Below are positions 17,071 to 26,205 of a stretch of 64,000 bases of DNA, piece by piece (position 1 is the stretch's first letter; each line of letters opens with the position of its first letter). The stretch covers positions 496,001 through 560,000 of the forward strand of contig CAWAPS010000019.1 of NCBI GenBank assembly GCA_963783945.1, read 5' to 3'. A program made the translations under genes and the position numbers. The notes below the pieces were generated by a model that saw nothing but the letters and a program-made list of their open reading frames with translations, ran no database searches and was not told the DNA's origin. Source of the DNA: CAWAPS01 sp963783945. GTDB taxonomy: Bacteria > Actinomycetota > Acidimicrobiia > Acidimicrobiales > Palsa-688.

Positions 17071-18466
17071 TCACCGCCACTCTTCTGACGCAACTCGGTG
17101 CACCCACTGCCAGACCTGGGCCCGGCTGATCTCGGCGGTGGCCGCGTCTTCCATGAGGTCGTCTATGGCGGCCGCCCCGGTGCCTGACAGCCAGGCCGCG
17201 ATGTAGCGCAACCCGACCGACAGGTTGGTGCGCAGTCCGGCCCAGGTGATGGCTCCTGGCGGGCAGGTCACCTCGAGCAGCTGGGCCGGACGGACGTCCA
17301 CCTCAGGCCGCTGGCGGTCCAGCTGGTTCGGCCGGCCCCCAAGCACCGCGTCGAACTCGGCCTGGGCGGTGGCCACCAGGTCCGGGTGGGCCACCCAGGT
17401 ACCGTCGAAGCCATCTCCTGCCTCTCGCTTCTTGTCCTCGGTCACCTTGGCCAGAGCGGCCTCGGTCACCTCGGGTTTGCGCCGGTTGGGAATGAAGTTG
17501 GACATGCCCCCGAGGGCGTGCGCCCCTCGCCGGTGGCAGGATTTGACCAGCAACTCGGTGTAGGCGCGCATGAACGGCGAGGTCATCGTCACCGACGCCC
17601 TATCCGGTAGCACGAACTCCCGGTCGGCGTGGAACCTCTTGGCCACCGAGAAGATGTAATCCCAGCGCCCGGCGTTGAGCCCGCAGATATGCGGCCGCAA
17701 TTCGTAGAGGATCTCGTCCATCTCGAAGGCCGCGGTGATGGTCTCGATCAGCACCGTGACCCGGATCGACCCCCGCTCCAAACCCAAGGTGTCCTCGGCC
17801 ACCGAGAGCACGTCCTCCCACAGCCGGGCCTCGAGATGACCCTCCAGCTTGGGCAGATAGAAGTACGGCCCGAACCCTCGCTCGAGACTCTCCGCCCCGT
17901 TGTGAAACACATACACTCCGAAATCGAACAAGCTGGCCGACACCCGCTGACCGTCCACGCTGAAGTGTTTCTCGGTCAGATGCCAGCCCTGGGCCGCACC
18001 ACCAGCGTGGCGGTCTCGGGCCCCAACCGGTAGACCTTGTCGTCCGTGATCAACTCGATGCCACCCCGCACCGCGTCCTGCAAGTTGAGTTGTCCGGCCA
18101 GCACGTTGTCCCACGTCGGCGAGTTCGCATCCTCGAAATCGGCCATGAACACCTTGGCCGCCCGAGTTCAACGCATTGATCATCATCTTGCGCTCCACCG
18201 GCCCGGTGATCTCCACCCGCCGATCACACAACGCCTTGGGCGCCTCAGGCACCAACCAATCCCCGCCCCGCACTCCCGCCGTCTCGGCCAGAAAGCTGGG
18301 TCGCTCCCCCGTGTCAAACCGGGCTTGACGCTCGGCCCGGGCAGCCAGCAACTCCAACCCGGCGACCCTCGAACCGCTGATGCAGACCGGCCACGAAGTC
18401 CACCGCTCCCGCGGTCAAGACCCGGCCCGCATCGGGATGTGAACTGAAACGAACGTCATCACGCAC
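17071..18466 (-). pseudogene. aceB: Malate synthase A (aceB-like), frameshifted and C-terminally truncated
   Basis: Malate synthase condenses glyoxylate and acetyl-CoA in the glyoxylate shunt. The signature RPHICGLNAGRWDYIF and the LMEDAATAEISR segment are clear. Three single-base indels break the frame. The N-terminus from GTG 18466 (VRDDVRFSSHPDAGRVL) is out of frame with the rest because of an extra base near 18359. An extra G near 18160 and a missing G near 17997 shift the segment between them, which in the other frame reads the normal FMADFEDANSPTWDN. All three lie at G runs. The protein stops at VASEEWR, about 70-80 residues short of the family length. Single-base assembly errors could explain the indels but not the missing tail. 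Confidence 0.85.
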
Positions 18467-18733
18467 ATCGCGATTATGGAAAAGAATCCACGACTTGTCG
18501 ATCCGAGCACCGGCCGGCGCTCGTGCCGTGTAGCTTCAGGACCAGGCCGGGCGCCGGGCTGGCCGGTCGGGATCCTCGGTACGGCGGCGTGGCCGCAACG
18601 ATCAACAATTTGGCCGGAAGGGCAGAGACAGCCACCGCCCCATCCCGCATGATCATGGGCAACGTCCGCCCGACCGCGGCGATACCGACCTGCCAAGTTC
18701 CACCAACAGATGTGTACCCAGGAGGAAACCTGA

Positions 18734-19924
18734 ATGGCGCCGATGCAGATGATCATCGATGCTGATAGTCATATAACCGAGCCGGCGGATGTGTGGACAT
18801 CGCGCGTTCCCTCGAAGTACCGGGACGACGTGCCGCACGTCGTGCGGGACGGCAAGGCGGAGAACTGGGTGCTTCAGGGCGAGCGTTTGACGCCGGTCGG
18901 AGTGACCGCCCCGGCCGGCTGGCCCACCTTCCCCCCGGAATATCCCCCGACCTATGAGGACTGCCACCCCGGGGCCTACGACGCCAAAGCCCGCCTCGAC
19001 TACATGGACGAAGCGGGTATATGGGCGCAGGTCCTCTACCCCAACGTTGGGGGTTTCGGCAGCCAGAACTTCCTCAAGCTCGATGACGACGACCTCAAGC
19101 TCCTGTGCGTGACTGCGTACAACGACTTCCTGCTGGAGTGGTCCTCAGCGGACAGCCGCCGTCTGCTGCCCGTGGTGGCCACACCCTTCTGGGACATCGA
19201 CGCCACAGTGAAAGAGATCGAACGCGGCGTCGAGGGAGGGGCGCGGGGCATTCTGTTCACCGGAGAGCCGCAACGGTACGGTCTGCCTGTGATAGGAGCC
19301 CGCCACTGGGATCCCTTGTGGGACGTGGCCCGCGCCGCCGGTCTTCCCATTCACTTCCACATCGGAAACGCCGGATCGACCCTCGAGGAAGCCTCCCCGC
19401 AGCGCTACGCGGAGCACGGCGTAGCGGCGGCCCAGTCCTACACCGCGGTGTCCCTGTTCTTGAAAAACGGCGTGCAGTGCTCCGACCTGATCACCTCTGG
19501 GGTGCTCAACCGATACCCGGACCTGAAGTTCGTGTCGGTGGAAAGCGGCATCGGGTGGTTGCCTTTCATGCTGGAAGCGACCGACTACAGCTGGCTCGGT
19601 GCGTTCCGGCCAGGCCGGGAGCGCACCGCCGAGGACACCCTGCCCTCCGAGTTGTTCCGCCAGAGCGTCTTCGTCACCTACTGGTTCGAGTCGGTGGCTC
19701 CGCAGAACTTCCTCGACGTGATACCGACCGACAACGTTCTGTTCGAGACCGACTTCCCCCACACCACGTGCCTGTTCGGGAACATCCCGGAGACGATCGA
19801 ATCAGGACTGGGCCACGTCGACGCCGAGGTACGCGACAAGATCCTCTGGAAGAACGCGGCGAAGTTGTATGGCATCGAGGCGCCACCGAAGTCGTGGGTG
19901 TCGCCCGCCCTCGCGGCTTCCTGA
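18734..19924 (+). CDS. Amidohydrolase family protein (PF04909, ACMSD-like)
   Basis: A 396-residue TIM-barrel metal-dependent hydrolase or decarboxylase. The N-terminal metal motif is of the DxH type (IIDADSHITEP), a barrel histidine is seen in PIHFHIGNAG, and the C-terminal catalytic aspartate region is LFETDFPHTTCLFG. The ATG at 18734 follows an AGGAGGAAAC ribosome site. Family members cleave C-N or C-C bonds in aromatic and cyclic acid breakdown. It is one of five full-length PF04909 genes here. Preceding it are 267 bases with no recognisable gene. Confidence 0.9.
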   Translation: MAPMQMIIDADSHITEPADVWTSRVPSKYRDDVPHVVRDGKAENWVLQGERLTPVGVTAPAGWPTFPPEYPPTYEDCHPGAYDAKARLDYMDEAGIWAQVLYPNVGGFGSQNFLKLDDDDLKLLCVTAYNDFLLEWSSADSRRLLPVVATPFWDIDATVKEIERGVEGGARGILFTGEPQRYGLPVIGARHWDPLWDVARAAGLPIHFHIGNAGSTLEEASPQRYAEHGVAAAQSYTAVSLFLKNGVQCSDLITSGVLNRYPDLKFVSVESGIGWLPFMLEATDYSWLGAFRPGRERTAEDTLPSELFRQSVFVTYWFESVAPQNFLDVIPTDNVLFETDFPHTTCLFGNIPETIESGLGHVDAEVRDKILWKNAAKLYGIEAPPKSWVSPALAAS

Positions 19925-20044
19925 TACCAGGGGTCGGGCCAAAGGGCGCGCCGCGAAGTGGTCGAGCGGCCGGTGCCGGCCGCGTGCCATGGGGTCAGGA
20001 TCGCCCGCTCGCCGGACCGGATCTGCAGGCGGCGGCCGGCACCA

Positions 20045-20992
20045 TCACTTGCCGTTGAGCTCGGCAACCACAGGAGCAAAGGATTCGGCCAGCTCCTGGG
20101 ACACGGTGACGTAGTTGATACCCGTCGGGGCCCGGCGCTCCTCCAGCTGGTCGATGAGATGTCCGACCGGCCCGACAAGCACGTTGGGGTGCGTGCGCAG
20201 CACCTTAGGGTCGGCATTGCGCAGGCCTGGAGCGAGGCGCTCGAGCGTGCCGTCAATGTCTTCGGTGATCACGGCGCAGGAAGGCATGCTTTCGATTTCC
20301 AGCTGGCTAAACCGTGCACCGGCGGCCTCGCGGACGTAGCCGAGTCTCGTCGCGGCTTCGGACATGGGGTCCGGGTGGGCCCATGGCACCGTGGCGATGC
20401 TCACCACATCAGCCTCCCTCGCCGCCAGCGACAGCACCCGCTTCTTCGAACCGCCGATCATGATCGGTGGGTGGGGACGCTGCACCGGCAGTGGCAGACC
20501 GCTGTAGCCCGAGACCCGCACGAACTCGCCCTCGATATCGATCTGCTCTCCGGAGAAGTGAGCCTTCAGCAAAGCGACCACTTCTTCGAGCTTCTTGACG
20601 CGGCGGGGTGCGTCGTCGAAGTTAAGCCCCATGGCCCGGTACTCGTCTCCGTGCCAGCCGGCGCCGATACCGAACTCCAACCGGCCATCGGAGAGCAGAT
20701 CGATGGTCGCCGCTTCCTTGGCCAGCACGGCAGGAACGTGATAGTCGATACAAAAAACGCGGCACGCTACGCGCAACGTGGTCGTCCACGCCGAAGCTGC
20801 GGCCATGGCCGCGATGGGGGCCAGGTGCTGGGGCGGGTAGAGGGTGTTGGCTCCCGCCGGTCCGGGTCCAAGGTAGTGGTCGGCGAGGAACAGGGTGGAA
20901 TACCCGAGGTCCTCAACCCGACGAGCCAGGTCGCGCCACTCGGCCGCGGACAGGGCGGACGTGGCCTGGACACCGAAACGAAATGGTCTCAT
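20045..20992 (-). CDS. LLM class F420-dependent oxidoreductase
   Basis: A 315-residue luciferase-like monooxygenase-fold protein. FRFGVQATSALSAAEWRDLARRVEDLGYSTLFLADHYLG is the standard start, and LSDGRLEFGIGAGWHGDEYRAMG the flavin-site region. Actinobacterial members of this subgroup use coenzyme F420 rather than FMN, which I infer here from resemblance. It catalyses hydride transfer to an unknown substrate. It converges with the amidohydrolase at 18734, 120 bases between stops. Confidence 0.85.
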   Translation of the reverse strand: MRPFRFGVQATSALSAAEWRDLARRVEDLGYSTLFLADHYLGPGPAGANTLYPPQHLAPIAAMAAASAWTTTLRVACRVFCIDYHVPAVLAKEAATIDLLSDGRLEFGIGAGWHGDEYRAMGLNFDDAPRRVKKLEEVVALLKAHFSGEQIDIEGEFVRVSGYSGLPLPVQRPHPPIMIGGSKKRVLSLAAREADVVSIATVPWAHPDPMSEAATRLGYVREAAGARFSQLEIESMPSCAVITEDIDGTLERLAPGLRNADPKVLRTHPNVLVGPVGHLIDQLEERRAPTGINYVTVSQELAESFAPVVAELNGK

Positions 20993-21036
20993 ATTCGCAA
21001 GCGATGCTAGCCGCGAACATGGCTGCCGCTCCTCCC

Positions 21037-22509
21037 CTACTCCATCGCGGCATCGACCGTCGGCGCCACCGCGGTCCCAACGGGTGCGTCATCCGGAGAC
21101 CCCGGTGAGGCGGATCCGGCGGATCGGCCCAGCCACCCGCTAACCAAGGCGGCGAGGACACTTACCCCGGCACCCGCCGCCATGGCCACGGTGAAGCCTG
21201 ACCGGGCGGGAAGCAGGGAGCCCGGTTCGGTGTGGGCCGCCAGTATCGCGGCGGAGATCCCGCTGCCCAGGGCGAATCCGACGAAGCGGATCACCTGAGC
21301 AAAGGCCAGGGCGCTTCCGGTCTCTTCCGGCGGGACGGCCCGTACGATCAGCCCCGGCATCACCGCGAAGCCGAAGCCCACCCCCACTCCCATCATGCCG
21401 GCGGCGAAGAAGGCCTCCCACAGCGCCCCGCCGGTCAACGTAAAAAACAGCATCCCCACGGCCATCAACATCGCTCCTATGGGGAGCACCCGGTGGGCGC
21501 CGATACGCCGGCCGAGTGCGGCCGCGACCCGACTCATGCAAGCGCTCAGGACCGAAAACGGCACAAGCATCAGTCCCACCACCACCACCGAGGATCCGAA
21601 CCCGTAGCCGGCGGAGGGGGGCGCCTGCACGAAATCGGTGAGCAAGGGAAAGAACATGTACAACGCCACCGCCATGAGTAGACCGGTGACATCGGTCACG
21701 ACAACGGCGCGATGGCGAAGCAGGCTCAGATCTACCAGCGGGTAACGAGACGAAAGCTCACACCAAACCCACACTCCGGCCAGCACCGCGCTGACTACAA
21801 GGAGGGTGACAACCGGGCCCGAGGTCCAGCCCCAGGAGTTCCCCTGCGAAATGGCCAGCAGCAGAGTCAACAGTGATGCACCGATGAGCACCGCACCCGG
21901 AACGTCCAGGGGAGTACGACATCGCTTGCGGCTCGACGGAAGGACGATCCAGCTGATGGCCAGGGCGACGAGCGCTACCACCGCGCCGAGCCCGAAAGTG
22001 GCGTGCAGGCCCAGCGTGTCGTCGACCACCCCGGTGATCGGATAGGCCAGCCCGGTCCCCGCCGTCGAAGCTATCGCCAGCACCGCGATAGCCGGCCCGG
22101 CGCGTGATGGCGGCAAGCTGTCGCGTGCCTCGGACATGGTCAGAGGCGACAGGGCGTACCCGAGTCCCTGCAACCCGCGTCCGACCAGCAGAAGGGCAAA
22201 GGCGCGAGAGGGAATAGCAGCCAGAACACTGCCGCCTAACACCATGGTCAAGATCCATAAGACCACCGCCTTTCTGGCCGGCCCGTCGCCCAGACGGCCA
22301 AATAGCGGCGTGCCCACCGCCCCGACCAGGATCGGCAAAGTAAGGGTCCACTGGGCCGTCCCTACCGAGACGTTGTCTTCCCGGGCGATGGTTTCGAGCA
22401 GAGGAGCGCCGAGACTGGCAACAGCCGAAGTGACGATCGAGATCAGGACCAGACTCGGGACGAGTCCCCTCATCTGGTCCGGCACGGCCTCCGCAGACTC
22501 AGAAGTCAC
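21037..22509 (-). CDS. MFS transporter, DHA2-like (about 14 segments)
   Basis: A 490-residue major facilitator with about 14 hydrophobic segments, the length and count of the EmrB/QacA drug-efflux group. The loop 2-3 motif is GTPLFGRLGDGPARKAVVLW. The GTG start at 22509 comes one base after the stop of the upstream SDR gene, so the two are translated from one message. It probably exports a drug-like or metabolic compound, perhaps the product or substrate of the SDR. Confidence 0.88.
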   Translation of the reverse strand: MTSESAEAVPDQMRGLVPSLVLISIVTSAVASLGAPLLETIAREDNVSVGTAQWTLTLPILVGAVGTPLFGRLGDGPARKAVVLWILTMVLGGSVLAAIPSRAFALLLVGRGLQGLGYALSPLTMSEARDSLPPSRAGPAIAVLAIASTAGTGLAYPITGVVDDTLGLHATFGLGAVVALVALAISWIVLPSSRKRCRTPLDVPGAVLIGASLLTLLLAISQGNSWGWTSGPVVTLLVVSAVLAGVWVWCELSSRYPLVDLSLLRHRAVVVTDVTGLLMAVALYMFFPLLTDFVQAPPSAGYGFGSSVVVVGLMLVPFSVLSACMSRVAAALGRRIGAHRVLPIGAMLMAVGMLFFTLTGGALWEAFFAAGMMGVGVGFGFAVMPGLIVRAVPPEETGSALAFAQVIRFVGFALGSGISAAILAAHTEPGSLLPARSGFTVAMAAGAGVSVLAALVSGWLGRSAGSASPGSPDDAPVGTAVAPTVDAAME

Positions 22510-22510
22510 G

Positions 22511-23275
22511 CTAGCGAAGGTAGGAGCGACCCCCGTCCAGCATCAGGGTGGTGCCGGTGACGTAGCGGCTCTGGGGGCCGCATAGGAACACGACGCCCTC
22601 GCCGACATCTTCCACCGGATCTCCAACCCGCCGCAACGGCGTGTTGGAGACATAGGCGGCGACGCGATCGGGGTCCCGGTCGATCCAGCGGTCCAGCGAC
22701 TCCGAGCCGGAGGCGACCGGACAGATGACGTTGACCCGGATACCCATCGGCCCGAGCTCCATCGCCGCGGTCCGAGTGAGGGATCGGATGGCTTCTTGGG
22801 CGGCGGAATATGCGGCCATGCCAACTGGGGCAAGCAGGCCCGCTCCTGAGGAGACATTCACGATGGCGCCAGCGCCACGGGCCAACATGTGGGGGACGAC
22901 GGCTTGGCTGAACCACAAGGTTCCCATCACGCCGGTGCGCCACGACGCGTTCATGACCTCTTCGGTGATCTCCAGGAACGGCACGTCGACGCGGGGATCG
23001 TCCGCCGCGTTCACCAGGATGTCGATCCCCCCGTAGCCATCAACCGCCCGGCTGACGGCCGCGTCGATATGGCTTCGGTTTCGCACGTCGCATTCGACGG
23101 CTGCGGCCTCGCCTCCGAGCGCCTCGATCTCCTTGACGATCGATTCGCACTTGGCCACCGTGCGGCTGGACACAATGGTCCGGGCACCCGCCCGAGCGAC
23201 CGCTATGGCGACACCACGGCCCACACCCGAACCGGCTCCAGTAACGATGGCAACCTTGTCTTCCAACAACTTCAT
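22511..23275 (-). CDS. SDR family oxidoreductase lacking the catalytic lysine
   Basis: A 254-residue classical-length short-chain dehydrogenase. The cofactor motif is VTGAGSGVGRGVAIA, and DILVNAAD and NVSSGAGLL follow as expected. The active-site motif, normally YxxxK, reads YSAAQEA, so the tyrosine is present but the lysine is replaced by glutamine (codon CAA). Classical SDRs need that lysine for proton relay and NAD ribose binding, so activity may be altered or lost. It is the first gene of a two-gene operon with the MFS transporter. Confidence 0.87.
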   Translation of the reverse strand: MKLLEDKVAIVTGAGSGVGRGVAIAVARAGARTIVSSRTVAKCESIVKEIEALGGEAAAVECDVRNRSHIDAAVSRAVDGYGGIDILVNAADDPRVDVPFLEITEEVMNASWRTGVMGTLWFSQAVVPHMLARGAGAIVNVSSGAGLLAPVGMAAYSAAQEAIRSLTRTAAMELGPMGIRVNVICPVASGSESLDRWIDRDPDRVAAYVSNTPLRRVGDPVEDVGEGVVFLCGPQSRYVTGTTLMLDGGRSYLR

Positions 23276-23658
23276 CTGCTCAGGCCCCCATCTCCGTTTC
23301 CGTCTTCACCGGCTTCGAACCTACCGCACCTTTGCCGAAGTGAGCTAACCCGACCCGCGTCATCGACGAACCTCTTTTGGCTACCAACGGGGGCTGGGCC
23401 CATCCCGCCGGGGCCCGAACCTACCGCCCGGGCGACGGCCGCCGCCTGTTGTCCGGCCGGCGCGCCGTTGTTCGGCGGGCGCGGCCTCGGTGAGATAACT
23501 CGAATCCTTGTCAGGGCATCGCGCCCAATGGCGCGTACCTTGCCGTCGGCGCGTAGGCTGGACCTGCCAAACCGCCATCTCGCGGCATCACGCCCGATCG
23601 CGGCAACGCAAACGATGGTCAGTAGCTCCCGACATCTTCCCAGATTGGAGGCTAATAG
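23276..23658. other. Intergenic region between divergent SDR and Rieske genes
   Basis: These 383 bases separate two divergent starts and must hold both promoters. No convincing -35/-10 pair, RNA gene, or long palindrome was found. The middle is GC-rich with short CGCGCC/GGCGCG repeats. The long minus-strand reading frame that crosses it is a shadow of the Rieske gene. Confidence 0.5.
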
Positions 23659-25002
23659 ATGGCGATAGCTGAAAAGGTCGAATCCGCACCGGCCCGCAGC
23701 ATCCCTTTCCCGATGGGAGACCCCTATCGGATACCTCCGCAGCGCTATTACGACCGAGAATTTTTCGAGTTGGAAAAGAAGCATCTCTGGCCGCGCATCT
23801 GGCAGATGGCCTGCCGGCTGGAAGAAATCCCGGTGGCGGGCGACTTCGTAGAATACGAGATCTGCGACCAGTCCATCCTCGTGGTGCGTCAGGCGGACAT
23901 GTCGGTCAAGGCCTTCTACAACGCCTGCCGGCACCGGGCCACCGAACTGTGTAAAGGAACCGGGCGCCTGCCCGGCGGCCAGATCGTATGCCCATTCCAC
24001 GGGTGGCGCTGGAACATCGATGGCAGCAGCTCGTTCGTCTACGCCGCCGCCGGGTTCGATCCGCAGTACCTCCAGCCGTCGGACATCCGCCTGCAGGAAT
24101 GCCGGGCCGAGGTGTTCGCGGCATGTGTCTGGATAAACATGGATCCGCAAGCCCGGTCTCTTCAAGAGTACATGGCTCCAGTGAAGCCAATGCTGGACGC
24201 CGTCGGGGTGGACGACATGAAGGTTTGGTGGTGGAAAGAGACCGTGGTGCGAGCGAACTGGAAGATGGCCCAGGAGGCATTTCACGAGGGATTCCACGTG
24301 ATGGCCACCCATCCCCAGCTCACGATGGGGGTGGGCGAGGACTACCCCTGGGAAATGGTGGAATACGTAGGACTGGCCAACGGTCACGGTCGTTTCGGAG
24401 GAAAGGCCGACGGTCGGGGCGGCGGCGCTTCGTCGGCCCAGGGTGCCGACGCTTTCATCACCCGGGCCCGGGCGTTGTGGGAAGGCCAGGACGCCATGAC
24501 CCTCGAACGGGACATCCATATCTTCGAGGGCATCCGCAACCAGGTTCCGCCTGGGGAGGATTTCGCCTCGGCCGCGATCAAGGCGCTCTACGAGTACGCG
24601 GCCGGGGCCGGCATCCCCTTCACCCCCCGCCCGGAGGCAGCCCACATGTGGGGTGGCGAGATATACATGTTCCCCAACTTCTTCTTCCTGCCCCAGTTCG
24701 AGAACGCCCTCTCCTACCGCGTGAGGCCCTATAACGACGACCCCGAATGGTGCCGCTTCGAGGTCTGGTCGTTGACCATGTATCCCGAAGCGCATGAGCC
24801 CGGTCGGGCCCAGCTGGAAGGTCGGTTCGAACCCGACGACAAGGACAATTGGGGGCTGATACCCCGACAGGACTTCTCCAACATGGCTCGCCAGCAGCGG
24901 GGCGTTCACTCCCTGAGCTTCGACGGACACCGCCTGGCCCGGGACATGGAAGACATCATCAGCAACATGCACCAGGAGCTCGACCGCTACCTGACCAGCT
25001 AG
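23659..25002 (+). CDS. Rieske [2Fe-2S] aromatic ring-hydroxylating oxygenase, alpha subunit
   Basis: A 447-residue oxygenase. The Rieske cluster ligands are Cys90 and His92 (CRH) and Cys111 and His114 (CPFH). The mononuclear iron site has His213 and His218 in the HEGFHVMATHP segment, with the third ligand expected in the C-terminal RDMEDI region. ATG at 23659 follows TTGGAGG. No beta subunit, ferredoxin or reductase gene is adjacent, so its electron donors lie elsewhere. Family members hydroxylate or demethylate aromatic or alicyclic compounds; the substrate is unknown. Confidence 0.92.
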   Translation: MAIAEKVESAPARSIPFPMGDPYRIPPQRYYDREFFELEKKHLWPRIWQMACRLEEIPVAGDFVEYEICDQSILVVRQADMSVKAFYNACRHRATELCKGTGRLPGGQIVCPFHGWRWNIDGSSSFVYAAAGFDPQYLQPSDIRLQECRAEVFAACVWINMDPQARSLQEYMAPVKPMLDAVGVDDMKVWWWKETVVRANWKMAQEAFHEGFHVMATHPQLTMGVGEDYPWEMVEYVGLANGHGRFGGKADGRGGGASSAQGADAFITRARALWEGQDAMTLERDIHIFEGIRNQVPPGEDFASAAIKALYEYAAGAGIPFTPRPEAAHMWGGEIYMFPNFFFLPQFENALSYRVRPYNDDPEWCRFEVWSLTMYPEAHEPGRAQLEGRFEPDDKDNWGLIPRQDFSNMARQQRGVHSLSFDGHRLARDMEDIISNMHQELDRYLTS

Positions 25003-25232
25003 GTCTCAACCGGCCTGTAACCGCGGACCCGCTCCACGCGCCGGCCGTTACCCGCAGTCGTTCGGAGTCCGTACCCGGTCTGGGCCGTCATTGCCATAGC
25101 GATGCCTGGAGAAGCCACAACTACCCTTGGCCAGGTGGTTTGACCCTACCCGGCTGACTCATACGGTTCGAGCGTGAAGGCACTCTCTGAGCAACGAAGG
25201 ACACTCACAGTGCAAGAACGACCGCGGGGGAA

Positions 25233-25939
25233 TCACCACGGCCGGGCGATCTCGGAGCCGTGGCGATGACTGCACATCGGCGCCTCGCCGGCCTTTCGGT
25301 CTTCGGGTGAAGACTCATCCCCAGGTCGGGGCCGGTAGCGGCGGTCGACGAAGGCTTGCAGGGCGGCGGCGAACTCCTCGACCTCGAGATCGCTCAGGCT
25401 GACGATGACCTGCCCGGTCCCGTCGCCGCCCCGCACTATCCTCACCCCCCGAGCCCGACCGGCCTGATCGGGCGGGGGGCGGTCCTGGCCGGCGTAGAGA
25501 TGATAGGAGCGCACCACCCGCTCTATATCCAGAATGCTGGCCTGCCCGCTCTCGGCCAGCGCCACCAACGCCTCGTCCACCCCCGGGTCGGGACGATCCA
25601 GACGGGTGATAGCCCGCACCGCGGAATACGACAACCGGCCCCGGCCAACGCCTCGGCCACGATCGGCCGGCGGGCCAACTGGTGGGCCACCCGCAGCTTG
25701 TCGAACGCGGTCGAGCGGCCCATATTGGTCCGCCACACCAGCCAGCTCACACACGACAACTGACCCTCAGCCGCCCACAACCCATCCCGGTCGAACTCGG
25801 CCAACCGCTCCAACCACCCCGCCTCCCCCCGATCCAACTCCCCCCGCCGCTCCACCAGCCACGCCCCGACATCCACCGCCCAACCTCCCGGCCAAACCCG
25901 ACAACCAACAAAACCGAGGAGGTCGTCACGCCCGACCAC
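25233..25939 (-). pseudogene. DUF222 (13E12-type) gene, frameshifted and truncated
   Basis: The N-terminal half (frame from 25939: LAEFDRDGLWAAEGQLSCVSWL, then AFDKLRVAHQLARRP) and the second half (LSYSAVRAITRLDRPDPGVDEALVALAESG) together give a DUF222 domain, but they are in different frames. One missing base near 25640, in GGGGCCGG, breaks the gene. The protein stops after the DUF222 part without the HNH nuclease domain that usually follows in this family. DUF222-HNH genes are numerous and often decayed in actinobacteria. No function is expected. Confidence 0.75.
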
Positions 25940-26205
25940 GAAGCACCACCCACCCTACCGGAACACACGTTCGTAATGGATGGGAGAATAGCCAGACCAG
26001 CAAGCCCAACAAATCAAGCTGAGCACTGTCTCCTCGTTGACCGACCAGTCACGGCTGCGCGCATGCCGCGGTACTATCGTCAGTTCAGCCGGAGAACCTC
26101 CGTGAAGCCGGAAGGATATCTACACTGAAGCAGGGGCCTACGCCGAAGAGAAGCAAGCCGTCGCCAGGACGGCGCCTTGCCGCACTGGCCGCGCTCGCCG
26201 CCCTG

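Noticed and set aside
18467..18733. Short frames on both strands in the gap before the amidohydrolase
   Set aside because: They have no ribosome site, no domain and a biased composition; the gap looks like non-coding DNA.
23272..24972. A 566-codon minus-strand reading frame opposite the Rieske gene
   Set aside because: It is the complement of a clearly conserved Rieske oxygenase; its protein is rich in His, Gly and Pro without any domain. Long antisense frames are normal at this GC content.
26037..26077. TTGACC and TACTAT as a promoter for the lipid-kinase gene
   Set aside because: The two boxes are 29 bases apart, too far for a normal sigma-70 promoter.
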